64,000 bases of DNA. Source: Streptomyces sp. HB132. GTDB taxonomy: Bacteria > Actinomycetota > Actinomycetes > Streptomycetales > Streptomycetaceae. How positions within the stretch are numbered: the first letter of the stretch is position 1; the number at the start of each line of letters is the position of its first letter. Below are positions 9,402 to 17,053 of this stretch, piece by piece. The notes under the pieces are model-generated. The model did no database searches. It was not told the DNA's origin and was given only the letters and a program-made list of their open reading frames with translations. Location: assembly GCF_016909575.1 (NCBI RefSeq), contig NZ_JAFBGA010000002.1:62001-126000 (forward strand), read 5' to 3'. A program made the position numbers and the translations under genes.

Positions 9402-9417
9402 TAGTCAAACTTGACTA
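9402..9417 (+). promoter_or_regulatory. Putative PadR operator, copy 1
   Basis: TAGTCAAACTTGACTA: 7-bp arms that are exact reverse complements around a 2-bp centre. It lies about 10-25 bp upstream of the ABC ATPase start. A closely related copy lies 46 bp further upstream, and the neighbouring gene encodes a PadR regulator. PadR dimers are known to bind such short inverted repeats. Confidence 0.6.
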
Positions 9418-9447
9418 GAAGGTAGAAGGTAAGCCCGTCGACATCAT

Positions 9448-9464
9448 TCGTCAAACTTGATTAG
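9448..9464 (+). promoter_or_regulatory. Putative PadR operator, copy 2
   Basis: TCGTCAAACTTGATTAG shares the GTCAAACTTGA core with copy 1 and differs in the outer arms. The centre-to-centre distance of 46 bp is not a whole number of 10.5-bp helical turns. It lies between the padR stop (9477) and the transporter start. Confidence 0.55.
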
Positions 9465-9476
9465 CGGGGAGCTCGG

Positions 9477-10124
9477 TCAGCCGGGGTCCCCCGGACGGGG
9501 GACCTCCGCGGCATAGGGGTTCTCCTGCCCCTCGGCGAGCACCCCGATGAAGGGTTCGCCCTCACCCGCGAAGGTGTACGCCCCCGCCTCGATCCGGGCG
9601 ATCAGGCCGCGGGTCCACTCGGCACCCGCGTCCGCCGAGTGCACCCACATGTTCATGATCTCGCCGATGTGGCCGATCGACTCCGGACCTTCCGCGGGCG
9701 TGTAGTGCTCCGTGACCGAGGCCCGCCAGCCCTCGATGGCGGTGATGCGCTCGCGCAGGAGCGACACCACCTCGGCCCGCTCCAGGTCGACGATGAAGCC
9801 GATGCCTGCCGACAGGACGTCCACGCCCTGGTCGTGGTCGTAGGAGGTCAGCGACGCCCTGAGCAGGGTGAAGAACTCCTGGGCGCCACGGTCGGTGATC
9901 TCGTACTCCGTGCGGGGTGGGCCACCGGCTGTCGACGGGGCGACCTCATGGGCACGCAGCAGTCCCTGCTTCGCCATCTGCTTGAGTGCGTGGTAGATCG
10001 ATCCGGGCTTGGCGTTGGACCACTCGTGGGCGCCCCAGTACTCCAGGTCGTTGCGCACCTGGTAGCCGTGCGCGCGGCCGTGCTGACGCACCGCACCCAG
10101 GACCAGGAGACGGATCGCCGACAT
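9477..10124 (-). CDS. PadR family transcriptional regulator
   Basis: Encodes 215 aa. The N-terminal winged helix is clear: IRLLVLGAVRQHGRAHGYQV, then KPGSIYHALKQMAKQGLL and the wing PRTEYEITDRGAQEF. The C-terminal ~110 residues form the helical dimerisation domain of the longer PadR subfamily. I prefer the ATG at 10124 (GAAGG 9 nt upstream) over the ATG at 10133, which abuts the ribosome site. It lies between a DinB-like gene and the DrrAB-type exporter on the same strand. It is the obvious candidate repressor of that exporter. A degenerate operator-like sequence (TACTCAACTTCGAC, 10140-10153) lies just upstream and may allow autoregulation. Confidence 0.92.
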   Translation of the reverse strand: MSAIRLLVLGAVRQHGRAHGYQVRNDLEYWGAHEWSNAKPGSIYHALKQMAKQGLLRAHEVAPSTAGGPPRTEYEITDRGAQEFFTLLRASLTSYDHDQGVDVLSAGIGFIVDLERAEVVSLLRERITAIEGWRASVTEHYTPAEGPESIGHIGEIMNMWVHSADAGAEWTRGLIARIEAGAYTFAGEGEPFIGVLAEGQENPYAAEVPRPGDPG

Positions 10125-10142
10125 ACCACCCATCCTTCGTAC

Positions 10143-10697
10143 TCAACTTCGACCAGCGTAGCCCGCCTCTTCCGCGACCAGTTCGAGGGCCGTCCTGCCG
10201 TCCAGCGCCTCGCGGAGGATGTCGGCGTGCCCCGCGTGGCGTCCGGTCTCCTCGACCAGGTGGAGCAGCAGCCAGCGCATGGAGCACTGCCCGTTCTCGG
10301 GGAACCAGGGCGCCGGGGGCAGCGGGAAGGTGTCGCCCATGTCGTCGACGTCATCCAGGATGAACGCCTCCGTCTCAGCGGCGACCCGGGCCCAGAAATC
10401 GAGCATCCGCGGGATCGTCTCGTCACCCACGAGCCTGAAGCCGTCGGACCACGTCTCCGCGTTCCGCTCCTTGTCGTTCGGACGCCGCTGGGCCATTCGC
10501 AACCAGTTCAGCTCGCCCTCGGCGACGTGCTTGAGCAGTCCGGAGAGGGAGAGCTCGCTGACCAGGGGGCGGCTCGCGGCCTGCTCCTCGGTGAGGCCGG
10601 CCACGGAGCGCCGGATGGCGCCGCGCTGTGCTTCGACGAAGGCGAGGAGGGCGCCGCGCTCGTCGCCGTGACCCTCCGAGGGAACGTGGGTGACCAT
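10143..10697 (-). CDS. DinB/DUF664 family protein
   Basis: Encodes 184 aa from an ATG with GGAAGG 8 nt upstream. It belongs to the DinB-like four-helix-bundle superfamily (DUF664), with LSGLLKHVAEGELNWLRMAQ carrying the first metal-ligand His (HVA) and the late MRWLLLHLVEETGRHAGHADILREALDGR helix carrying two or three His. Actinobacterial relatives include mycothiol-dependent enzymes. The substrate is unknown. The gene ends 18 bp before padR on the same strand and could be co-transcribed with padR and the exporter, suggesting a detoxification unit (inference). Confidence 0.88.
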   Translation of the reverse strand: MVTHVPSEGHGDERGALLAFVEAQRGAIRRSVAGLTEEQAASRPLVSELSLSGLLKHVAEGELNWLRMAQRRPNDKERNAETWSDGFRLVGDETIPRMLDFWARVAAETEAFILDDVDDMGDTFPLPPAPWFPENGQCSMRWLLLHLVEETGRHAGHADILREALDGRTALELVAEEAGYAGRS

Positions 10698-10817
10698 GAT
10701 GTCTGCCTTCCGGACGTGACGACCGCTGGAGTACGGGCTGCTCGCCTGCCCGCTCGCCTGCTTGTGCCGTCAACGTACGGACCCATCAGGTCAGGTCCTG
10801 TCCTCGATCCGCCGGCG

Positions 10818-12275
10818 TCAGAAGGGAAAACCCGTTCGCCCGCGCTGCACGGAGATCCACTTCCGGGTGGTGAAGGCGTCCACGGAGGCCTCGCCGTTCA
10901 GGCGCCCCATGCCGGACCTCTCCTCGCCGCCGAACGCGACCGCCGGATCGTCCTGCGCGGTGGCGCCGTTGACATGGAACGTCCCGCCCCTGACGCGCCG
11001 GGCGAACCGCACGCCGCGTTCGGCGTCCACCGTGTGGACGGCGCCGCTCAGGCCATAGGGGCTGTCGTTGACCAGGCGTACGGCGTCGTCCTCACCGTCG
11101 AACGGCACCAGCAGCGCCACGGGACCGAAGATCTCCTGCTCCAGCAGCGGCGACCCCTCCGGCAGTCCGGTCAGTACGGTCGGCTCGACGAGATTGCCCC
11201 GCGTGCGGCCCCGCACGAGCGCGGTGGCACCTGCCTCGATCGCACCATCGACCAGCACGGCGAGCGACTCGGCCTGGAACGCGCTGATGACCGGCCCGAT
11301 CCGGGTGTCCGGGTCGCGCGGATCTCCTGACGGGAGGGCTGCCACCGCCATGGTGAACCTGTCCGTGAAGTCCTTCTCCACCGACCGGTCCACCAGGATG
11401 CGGTTGGCGGCCATGCTGACCTGCCCTTGGAACAGGAAACGGCTGTAGACCGCCGCCCGGACCGCGTGGTCCAGGTCCGCGTCCTCGAGCACGACCAGCG
11501 CGCTGTCGCCACTCAGTTCGAGGACGGTTCGCTTGAACTGCCCGGCGGCGACCGCGGCGACATGGCGGCCCACCCGGTTCGAACCGGTGAACGAGATCAC
11601 CTTGGGCACGGGGTGTTGGATGAAGGAGTCACCGATCTCGGCACTGTCGGTGATCGTGACGTTGAGGAGCCCCGGGGGCAGCCCCGCGTCCTCGAAGATC
11701 CGGGCCACCAGCCCGCCGCCGGCGACCGGGGCGTTCTGGTGGGGCTTCACGACGACGGCGTTGCCGAGCGCGAGCGCGGGGGCGACGGTCTTCATCGTGA
11801 CGAGGAAGGGGAAGTTGAAGGAACTGATCACGCCGATGACCCCGACGGGTAGTCGGTAGACCCGGTTCTCCTTGCCGTCGTCGGCCGAGGGCAGCAGCCG
11901 GGCCACCGGGCGGATCGCCTGCCCGACGGCCTCACGCAGGAACTCCAGCGCGACACGCACCTCGTATTCGGCCTTGGCCCGGGTGCCGCCGAGTTCATCG
12001 ACGATCAGCTCGATGATTTCCCCACCGCGCTCCCCGACAAGGCGCACCGCGTTCTCCAGAACGGTCCGACGCTCATAAGGACCGACCGTCGCCCATTCCC
12101 GCTGCGCGCGTTCGGCAGCCCGGTAGGCAAGGTCGACTTCGGCGGCGGTGGCCACGGTGACGGAGCAGAGCTTTTCGCCGTTGTAAGGATTGAAATCAAT
12201 GATGTCCCACGCACCGTTGCCGGTCAGCCACTCGCCGTCGATGTACTGGCGGGCCAGTTCACTGGGGAAGGACAT
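10818..12275 (-). CDS. Aldehyde dehydrogenase superfamily protein with catalytic Cys replaced by Ser
   Basis: Encodes 485 aa and is full length for the family. The ATG at 12275 (AAGGGA upstream, protein starting MSFPSELARQYIDGEW) is preferred over an upstream ATG at 12317 that lacks a ribosome site. It has the NAD-binding region (VISSFNFPFLVTMKTVAPALALGN, VKPHQNAPVAGG), ISFTGSNRVGRHVA, and the general-base Glu in TVLELSGDSALVV. At the nucleophile position the sequence reads FQGQVSMAANR, codon AGC at 11415-11417 (Ser287), where benzaldehyde/vanillin-type relatives have QGQIC. The LELGG motif is also altered to LELSG. The enzyme may have lost dehydrogenase activity or acquired another role. A sequencing error is possible because a single base restores Cys. 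Confidence 0.88.
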   Translation of the reverse strand: MSFPSELARQYIDGEWLTGNGAWDIIDFNPYNGEKLCSVTVATAAEVDLAYRAAERAQREWATVGPYERRTVLENAVRLVGERGGEIIELIVDELGGTRAKAEYEVRVALEFLREAVGQAIRPVARLLPSADDGKENRVYRLPVGVIGVISSFNFPFLVTMKTVAPALALGNAVVVKPHQNAPVAGGGLVARIFEDAGLPPGLLNVTITDSAEIGDSFIQHPVPKVISFTGSNRVGRHVAAVAAGQFKRTVLELSGDSALVVLEDADLDHAVRAAVYSRFLFQGQVSMAANRILVDRSVEKDFTDRFTMAVAALPSGDPRDPDTRIGPVISAFQAESLAVLVDGAIEAGATALVRGRTRGNLVEPTVLTGLPEGSPLLEQEIFGPVALLVPFDGEDDAVRLVNDSPYGLSGAVHTVDAERGVRFARRVRGGTFHVNGATAQDDPAVAFGGEERSGMGRLNGEASVDAFTTRKWISVQRGRTGFPF

Positions 12276-12329
12276 GCAATCCCTTACTGCAGGCGCAGAC
12301 TCCTGTCGGAAAGTCATCTTACTGGCATA

Positions 12330-13214
12330 TCAGGTCAGTTGAAGGAGTCCCCGGAGAAGATCCCGGCTCTCCTCGGGCCCAGGACAGTCCTCGTGGAGCC
12401 GGACCATGGCCTTTTCGTACTGGGCGACTTCTTCTGCCTTGTCCAGATAAAGCGCACTTGTCAGCTGTTCCAGGTAGACGATGTCCGACAGATCGGATTC
12501 CGGAAAGCGCAGCATCGTGAATGCGCCACTCTCACCGGCGTGGCCACCGAAGCTGAAGGGCATCACCTGGAGAGTGATATTCGGTTGTTCCGACATATCG
12601 ATCAGATGCCGCAATTGCGCACGCATCACCTCGCGCCCGCCGTACGGACGGCGCAGTGCCGCCTCGTCGAGCACGGCGTGGAAGCGCGGGGCACGCTCGG
12701 AGACGAGCGCCTTCTGCCGCGCCAGCCGTAGCGCCACCCTCCGGTCGATCTCCGCGGCCGGCGCACCGGGCATGCCGCGCGCGACGACCGCGTGGGCGTA
12801 CGCCTCGGTCTGCAACAGCCCGTGAACGAACTGGACCTCGTAGATCCGGATGAGCGAGGCCGCCCCCTCCAGACCGATATACGTCTGGAACCAGCCGGGC
12901 AGCACATCGCCGTAACTGTGCCACCAGCCCGCCACGTTGGCCTCACGGGCCAGGCCCAGGAGCGATTCACGCTCCGCCTCGTCCGTGACCCCGTACAGCG
13001 TGAGCAGGTCCTCGACGTCCCTGGCCTTGAAGCTCACCCGTCCCAACTCCATGCGGCTGATCTTCGATTCGGAGGCGCGGATGGAGTAGCCGGCCGCCTC
13101 ACGGGTGATGCCGCGCGACTCGCGCAGGCGCCTGAGCTGTGAGCCCAGCAAAATGCGCCGCACCACAGAACCACTCGACTCGCCTGCCGACACCGGTTTC
13201 CCAACCCTCCCCAT
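12330..13214 (-). CDS. XRE-type helix-turn-helix regulator with DUF5753
   Basis: Encodes 294 aa. The N-terminal helix-turn-helix is LLGSQLRRLRESRGITREAAGYSIRASESKISRMELGR (shown in pieces: LRRLRESRGITREAAG; ASESKISRMELGR). A DUF5753 ligand or partner-binding region begins at LPGWFQTYIGLEGAASLIR and runs to the end. Such proteins are the DNA-binding members of the Streptomyces WhiJ/AbaA-like systems and are encoded beside DUF397 proteins and anti-sigma-type ATPases, exactly the neighbours here. The start is uncertain: ATG 13214 is used, with GTG 13265 possible. It probably binds the 30-bp elements found upstream of its two partner genes (inference). Confidence 0.9.
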   Translation of the reverse strand: MGRVGKPVSAGESSGSVVRRILLGSQLRRLRESRGITREAAGYSIRASESKISRMELGRVSFKARDVEDLLTLYGVTDEAERESLLGLAREANVAGWWHSYGDVLPGWFQTYIGLEGAASLIRIYEVQFVHGLLQTEAYAHAVVARGMPGAPAAEIDRRVALRLARQKALVSERAPRFHAVLDEAALRRPYGGREVMRAQLRHLIDMSEQPNITLQVMPFSFGGHAGESGAFTMLRFPESDLSDIVYLEQLTSALYLDKAEEVAQYEKAMVRLHEDCPGPEESRDLLRGLLQLT

Positions 13215-13382
13215 CGCTTCCCGTACACCGGGGTTCCCCCGAACCCCGGTGCCGGATTCTGCCACCAAAACGCTTCAGCCCGTACTCATTCGATTACAGA
13301 GATGGGAAGACTTTCGGAAAGCTTCAAAACTATGAAGCGGAAGAAATGAGTCCGAACCGGCACGCTGTCGGGCAGAACCATC

Positions 13383-13412
13383 GCGTGCACGTGCATCTGC
13401 CCTTGCATCTGC
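13383..13412 (+). promoter_or_regulatory. Shared 30-bp element, copy upstream of the anti-sigma ATPase
   Basis: Starts with GCGTGCACGTGCATCTGC, which is identical over 18 bp to the copy at 14503-14532 read on the minus strand; 26 of 30 positions match overall. It contains two TGCATCTGC direct repeats and lies 120 bp upstream of the ATPase start. It has the same orientation relative to its gene as the other copy. Confidence 0.65.
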
Positions 13413-13532
13413 TCTGCGCATTCGGAACCATGGTCCCCGCGCACCTGCGTGCTCGTTCGTGTTGTGCCGCTGTACCCGCAGTGCCCGCAGGAAGCAGTGC
13501 CGCTACAGCCGCGACTCCCGGGAGTGCCTCGT

Positions 13533-14096
13533 ATGGGGACGAATGGATCGACGACGCTCGAGCCGTTACGGCAGGGGCTTCCACCCATCGACCCCTCGGC
13601 GGTCGCGGGTTCGGCCACCTGCAAGCTGCCGACCCGGTACGAAGCGGTTGGCGGGGCGAGGAAATTCACCCGTACGACACTGAACTCCTGGGATCTGGGC
13701 GACCGCTTCGACGACGTCGCCCTGGTGGTGTCCGAGCTGGTCACGAACGCGCTGCGGCACGCCCTTCCGGCCGACGCGGCCCGGGAGCGGCAGGACTCAT
13801 CCGTGCGGCTGCATCTGATGCGCTGGAGCTCACGCCTGGTGTGCGCGGTGCGCGACCCCAGCGAGAGGGGGCCCGTCGCGGGCACGGCGCCGGATTCGGC
13901 CGAGTCCGGCCGGGGCCTGTTCCTGGTCGAGTCGTTCAGTGACTGCTGGGGCTGGCACCCCTCCCCCGTGCCGGCCGGGGACACACCGAGCGGCGGTGGG
14001 CTCGGCAAGGTGGTCTGGGCGCTGTTCCGGCTGACGGACCACGCGGCGCAGGAGCGCCACGTGCCGGCGGACGCGTTCTCCGACGGCGCGCAGTAG
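13533..14096 (+). CDS. ATP-binding protein, anti-sigma-factor-type HATPase (RsbW/SpoIIAB-like)
   Basis: Encodes 187 aa from the ATG at 13533, with GGGAG 9 nt upstream. Residues ~40-165 form a GHKL/HATPase_c_2 domain with the N-box VALVVSELVTNALRHA, the G-box DPSERGP and the ATP-lid region SAESGRGLFLVESFSDCWGW. Members phosphorylate anti-sigma antagonists or bind sigma factors, and many Streptomyces paralogues sit in WhiJ/AbaA-like clusters. Its partners here are the divergent XRE regulator and the convergent DUF397 gene. One 30-bp element lies upstream and a clear terminator follows. The cognate sigma factor cannot be identified from the window. Confidence 0.9.
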   Translation: MGTNGSTTLEPLRQGLPPIDPSAVAGSATCKLPTRYEAVGGARKFTRTTLNSWDLGDRFDDVALVVSELVTNALRHALPADAARERQDSSVRLHLMRWSSRLVCAVRDPSERGPVAGTAPDSAESGRGLFLVESFSDCWGWHPSPVPAGDTPSGGGLGKVVWALFRLTDHAAQERHVPADAFSDGAQ

Positions 14097-14098
14097 TA

Positions 14099-14129
14099 CG
14101 GCTCGCGCCGCGGTACGGGGCGCGAGCCG
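14099..14129. terminator. Hairpin terminator between anti-sigma ATPase and DUF397 gene
   Basis: CGGCTCGCGCC (14099-14109) pairs with GGCGCGAGCCG (14119-14129) around a 9-nt loop, starting 2 nt after the ATPase stop codon. It is placed between convergent genes. Confidence 0.75.
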
Positions 14130-14196
14130 GGCGCGCAGCGGCGCGCGAAGCGGCCGGCCCGCGGTGGTGCGGCCTCCGCCCGCCCTGCCTGCGCGG

Positions 14197-14439
14197 TCAG
14201 CCGCCCGTGGCCAGGTGGTCGAACTCCCCGTCCTTCACGCCCAGCAGGAGCGCCTCGATCTCGGCCGGCGTATAGACCAGTGCCGGGCCGTCGGGGTGGC
14301 GCGAGTTCCGCATCGCCACATTCCCACCGGGCAGTTTCGCGAACTCCACGCATGATCCCTGGGAGTTGCTGTGTCTGCTCTTCTGCCAGACGACCCCGCG
14401 AAGCTCTGTGGCCGCCATGCCGTTGTACACGTGGTGCAC
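14197..14439 (-). CDS. DUF397 domain protein
   Basis: Encodes 80 aa from a GTG at 14439 with GGGGAG 6 nt upstream; the protein begins MHHVYNGMAATELRGVVWQK. The single DUF397 domain contains the hallmark W-x-K-S-R-H-S-N, CVEFA and VAMRNSRHPDGPALVYT. DUF397 proteins pair functionally with XRE/DUF5753 regulators in Streptomyces and have been described as their antagonists or inhibitors (Scr1/Scr2-type pairs). A further in-frame TTG lies upstream at 14460 but has no suitable ribosome site. The promoter region carries the second 30-bp element and TGCAA direct repeats (around 14455-14469). Confidence 0.92.
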   Translation of the reverse strand: MHHVYNGMAATELRGVVWQKSRHSNSQGSCVEFAKLPGGNVAMRNSRHPDGPALVYTPAEIEALLLGVKDGEFDHLATGG

Positions 14440-14502
14440 AGGACGCTCCCCGAGTTGCAAGGTGCAAGTGTCAACTAGCTCGGATCATAGCTGTGTTCAT
14501 AT

Positions 14503-14532
14503 GCCAATGCATGAGCAGATGCACGTGCACGC
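14503..14532 (-). promoter_or_regulatory. Shared 30-bp element, copy upstream of the DUF397 gene
   Basis: On the minus strand it begins GCGTGCACGTGCATCTGC, identical to the copy at 13383, then matches 8 of the next 12 bases. It ends 63 bp upstream of the DUF397 start. Because both copies point the same way relative to their genes, a common activator or repressor site is more likely than an inverted repeat formed by chance. Confidence 0.65.
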
Positions 14533-14711
14533 GGGGTGCGCGGGTGATTACAGTTTCCCGCTGATCCACCCGCCCACCCGCCCCCTCTTCCACTCCTATG
14601 AGTTAGAGACGAACGGCGACCCAATTTGGCTCCCACTCGCGCGAGTTGTTCTCTTCACCGCCGGTGGCTCGGCGCGGTCCTCCGGCCGTCAATCCGGAAG
14701 GGGAACTCCAT

Positions 14712-14909
14712 TTGGACAGGCTTCCGCGCTCAGGTGTTCCTGCCGCCGCCGGCCTCGACGGGGACACCGACCGCACCATGGGCACCGCGGAGTACGACGA
14801 CGGCGAGCAGCTCGCCCTGAGCCGGGGCCCGGCGCCCGGGGCCGAGGAGATTCCGGCCGAGGACACGCCTCCGGGCTGCACCGGTCCGCCCGGACTCGCC
14901 GCGCCCTGA
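14712..14909 (+). CDS. Possible small hydrophilic protein
   Basis: A 65-codon frame starts at a TTG with a strong ribosome site (GGAAGGGGA, about 8 nt upstream) and shows the G/C-ending codon bias of real genes. The product begins LDRLPRSGVPAAAGLDGD (initiator Met replacing Leu) and ends PPGCTGPPGLAAP. It is acidic and Pro/Gly-rich, with no membrane segment and one Cys. I do not recognise the family. It converges on the FUSC gene, whose stop is 12 bp downstream. An internal ATG at 14778 would give a 43-aa product. Confidence 0.4.
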   Translation: MDRLPRSGVPAAAGLDGDTDRTMGTAEYDDGEQLALSRGPAPGAEEIPAEDTPPGCTGPPGLAAP

Positions 14910-14920
14910 CGCGTCCCGCC

Positions 14921-16999
14921 TCACGCCCGCCCGCTGCTGATCTTCAGCGCGTGCGAGAAGTCCTCCAGGGCGCGGAGCAACAGGGTGGCCCCGTTGCGCA
15001 CGAAGGTGTCAGCGGGCGGCCCCGGGGAGCCCCCGGGCTCCAGCGCCTCCCTGACCTGCCCCCAGTCCGGGACGCGGCGCTCCCGCACCGCCTTCGCCCC
15101 CTCCTCGGTTGCCCGCCTCAGCACGTCCGCCAGCCCGGCGGCCTCAGGGACGGGAGTGGCGGAGGCGGCGGGCAGGTGGGCCTCCATGAGCATCGCCACC
15201 CTGCCGAACTGGGCGAGCGCCTCCTGGGCGTCCGCGGCGGAGGTCCGGGAGATGCCCCGGTGGCGCACGGGCTCGTGCCGGGCCGTCTCCAGCGCCTCCT
15301 GCCACGCCACCCGGGCCTCCCGTGTGGTGAGGAGAGCGGCACGCACGTCGTCCAGCGTCCTGGACGCGGGGTCGGCGTACCGGTCGAGGACCGTGGCAGC
15401 GTAGCGCCCGTCCGTCACCATCCAGGCGGCGAGCCGGTCGCGCAGACGCGGAGTCTCCCAGGCCGGGTAGATGGCGTACGCCACCATCGCGAGGAGTCCG
15501 CCGATGAGGGTCAGCACCACCCGTTCGGGCACGGTCTGCGACCAGTCGTCGCCCGCCATGCCGAGCAGGAAGACGACGTAGGCGGAGACGCAGACCTGGC
15601 TGACCGCGTATCCGGTGCGCATGAGCAGGTACATCAGCCCGGCGCTGACGACGGCCAGCAGGGCGGAGAGCTCCGCGTTCGGGTGTGCGGCCTGCACGAT
15701 TCCGGTGGCGACGGCGACGCCGACCACGGTGCCCATGAAGCGGGCCACGGACCGTGAGTACGTCTGGGTGAACTCCGGGCGCATCACCATCACGGCGGTC
15801 ATCGGTGCCCAGTAGCCGTGGCCGAACGGCAGCACCGCCCCCAGGAGATAGCCCGCCGCGGCCACCGCCGACACCCGGACGGCGTGGCGCAGGATCGTGG
15901 ACCCCCGGCGCATCTCGCGGCGCATGGAGCGGTAGACGACGGGGACGAGCCGCAGCAGGGTGGGCCGGCGGCGGTGCGGGACGAGCGGCTCCCCCGGCGT
16001 CCGGTCGTCCGTACCGGTCCCCTCGGCGATCTCGACGACATCGGCCAGCAGTGACACGAGCCGGTCGGCGGCACGGCGTGGCGGGCCGGTGAGGATGACC
16101 TCGGTGTCGGGGGACTTCAGGACCGAGAGCGCCGTGTCGTCCAGCTGGACCGGGTCTCCGTGGCGTACCGCCCGCGCCGCGGAGTCGAGCAGGGACCCCG
16201 CGGCGCCGAGGATCTCCCACACCCAGTAACGCTCGGGCCCCTCGGCCGGGACCCCCAGGGCGGGATCCGCCAGCGACGCCAGGACCGGCCGCAGCCGTTC
16301 GGCGACCCCGCGCGCGCCGTGCAGGTCGGCTGGGCGCCGACGGGCCTGGCGCGGGGTGACTGCCGCGGCGTTGCGCGCGGTCATCAGCGGTACGGGGTCG
16401 AAGGGCGCGACCGGGTCGTTCCGCAGCCTGCGGGCGTAGTCCGCCACACCGGCCAGGGCGTCGGCGAGCGCGTCGCGCTGGGCACCCCATCTGCGGACCG
16501 GGAACAGCACGATCAGCGCCGCCTGGACGAGCCCGCCGAACGCCATCATCGCGGCGTGGGCGGCGGCGTCGAGGACGGAGGTCGGCAGGGTGATCGTGAC
16601 GAGCATGATCGACACGTTGGAGCCGGCGATGATGCCGCCCGTGGGCCCCGCCGCCCAGGTCATCCCGGCGGCGAACGTCCAGAGGATCAGCAGGGCGAGG
16701 AACAGCACGGTGTGGGACACCGTGACGTAGCCGACGAACGTCGAAACGGCCAGGCTGGCCCCGGAGACCAGGGCGAGGACGGGACGGGGGCGCCAGCTGC
16801 GCTGGAAGGTGGCGATGGCGGCCTGGAACGCGCCGAACGCGGATCCGGCGGCGATCACCGGTCCGAAGAGCGCCAGGCTCACCCCGACGACGAGGGCGAG
16901 GCCTGCGGCGCCGCGCACCGCGATGAGCGGTTCGAGACGTTGCCGCTCGATCTCCAGCCCGGAGCGGGCCGTCTCCCTCAGCGCCCGGAGCCAGCTCAT
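14921..16999 (-). CDS. FUSC family membrane protein (aromatic acid exporter/fusaric acid resistance-like)
   Basis: Encodes 692 aa. There are two hydrophobic blocks: about six segments between residues 30 and 170 (RGAAGLALVVGVSLALFGPV onward) and a second set at about 385-525 (VSAVAAAGYLLGAVLPFGHGYWAPMTAVM). Cytosolic regions follow each block, as in the FUSC/YccS layout. The second block includes the Pfam FUSC_2 core FTQTYSRSVARFMGTVVGV. Such proteins are thought to export aromatic acids; the substrate is unknown. A second, shorter member lies at 23386-24603. The gene stands alone on the minus strand. Confidence 0.88.
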   Translation of the reverse strand: MSWLRALRETARSGLEIERQRLEPLIAVRGAAGLALVVGVSLALFGPVIAAGSAFGAFQAAIATFQRSWRPRPVLALVSGASLAVSTFVGYVTVSHTVLFLALLILWTFAAGMTWAAGPTGGIIAGSNVSIMLVTITLPTSVLDAAAHAAMMAFGGLVQAALIVLFPVRRWGAQRDALADALAGVADYARRLRNDPVAPFDPVPLMTARNAAAVTPRQARRRPADLHGARGVAERLRPVLASLADPALGVPAEGPERYWVWEILGAAGSLLDSAARAVRHGDPVQLDDTALSVLKSPDTEVILTGPPRRAADRLVSLLADVVEIAEGTGTDDRTPGEPLVPHRRRPTLLRLVPVVYRSMRREMRRGSTILRHAVRVSAVAAAGYLLGAVLPFGHGYWAPMTAVMVMRPEFTQTYSRSVARFMGTVVGVAVATGIVQAAHPNAELSALLAVVSAGLMYLLMRTGYAVSQVCVSAYVVFLLGMAGDDWSQTVPERVVLTLIGGLLAMVAYAIYPAWETPRLRDRLAAWMVTDGRYAATVLDRYADPASRTLDDVRAALLTTREARVAWQEALETARHEPVRHRGISRTSAADAQEALAQFGRVAMLMEAHLPAASATPVPEAAGLADVLRRATEEGAKAVRERRVPDWGQVREALEPGGSPGPPADTFVRNGATLLLRALEDFSHALKISSGRA

Positions 17000-17053
17000 G
17001 GGCAGAGCCTAGCCGGATTACCCCACAATCCCGACTTGTGCCGCCCTACCGAC

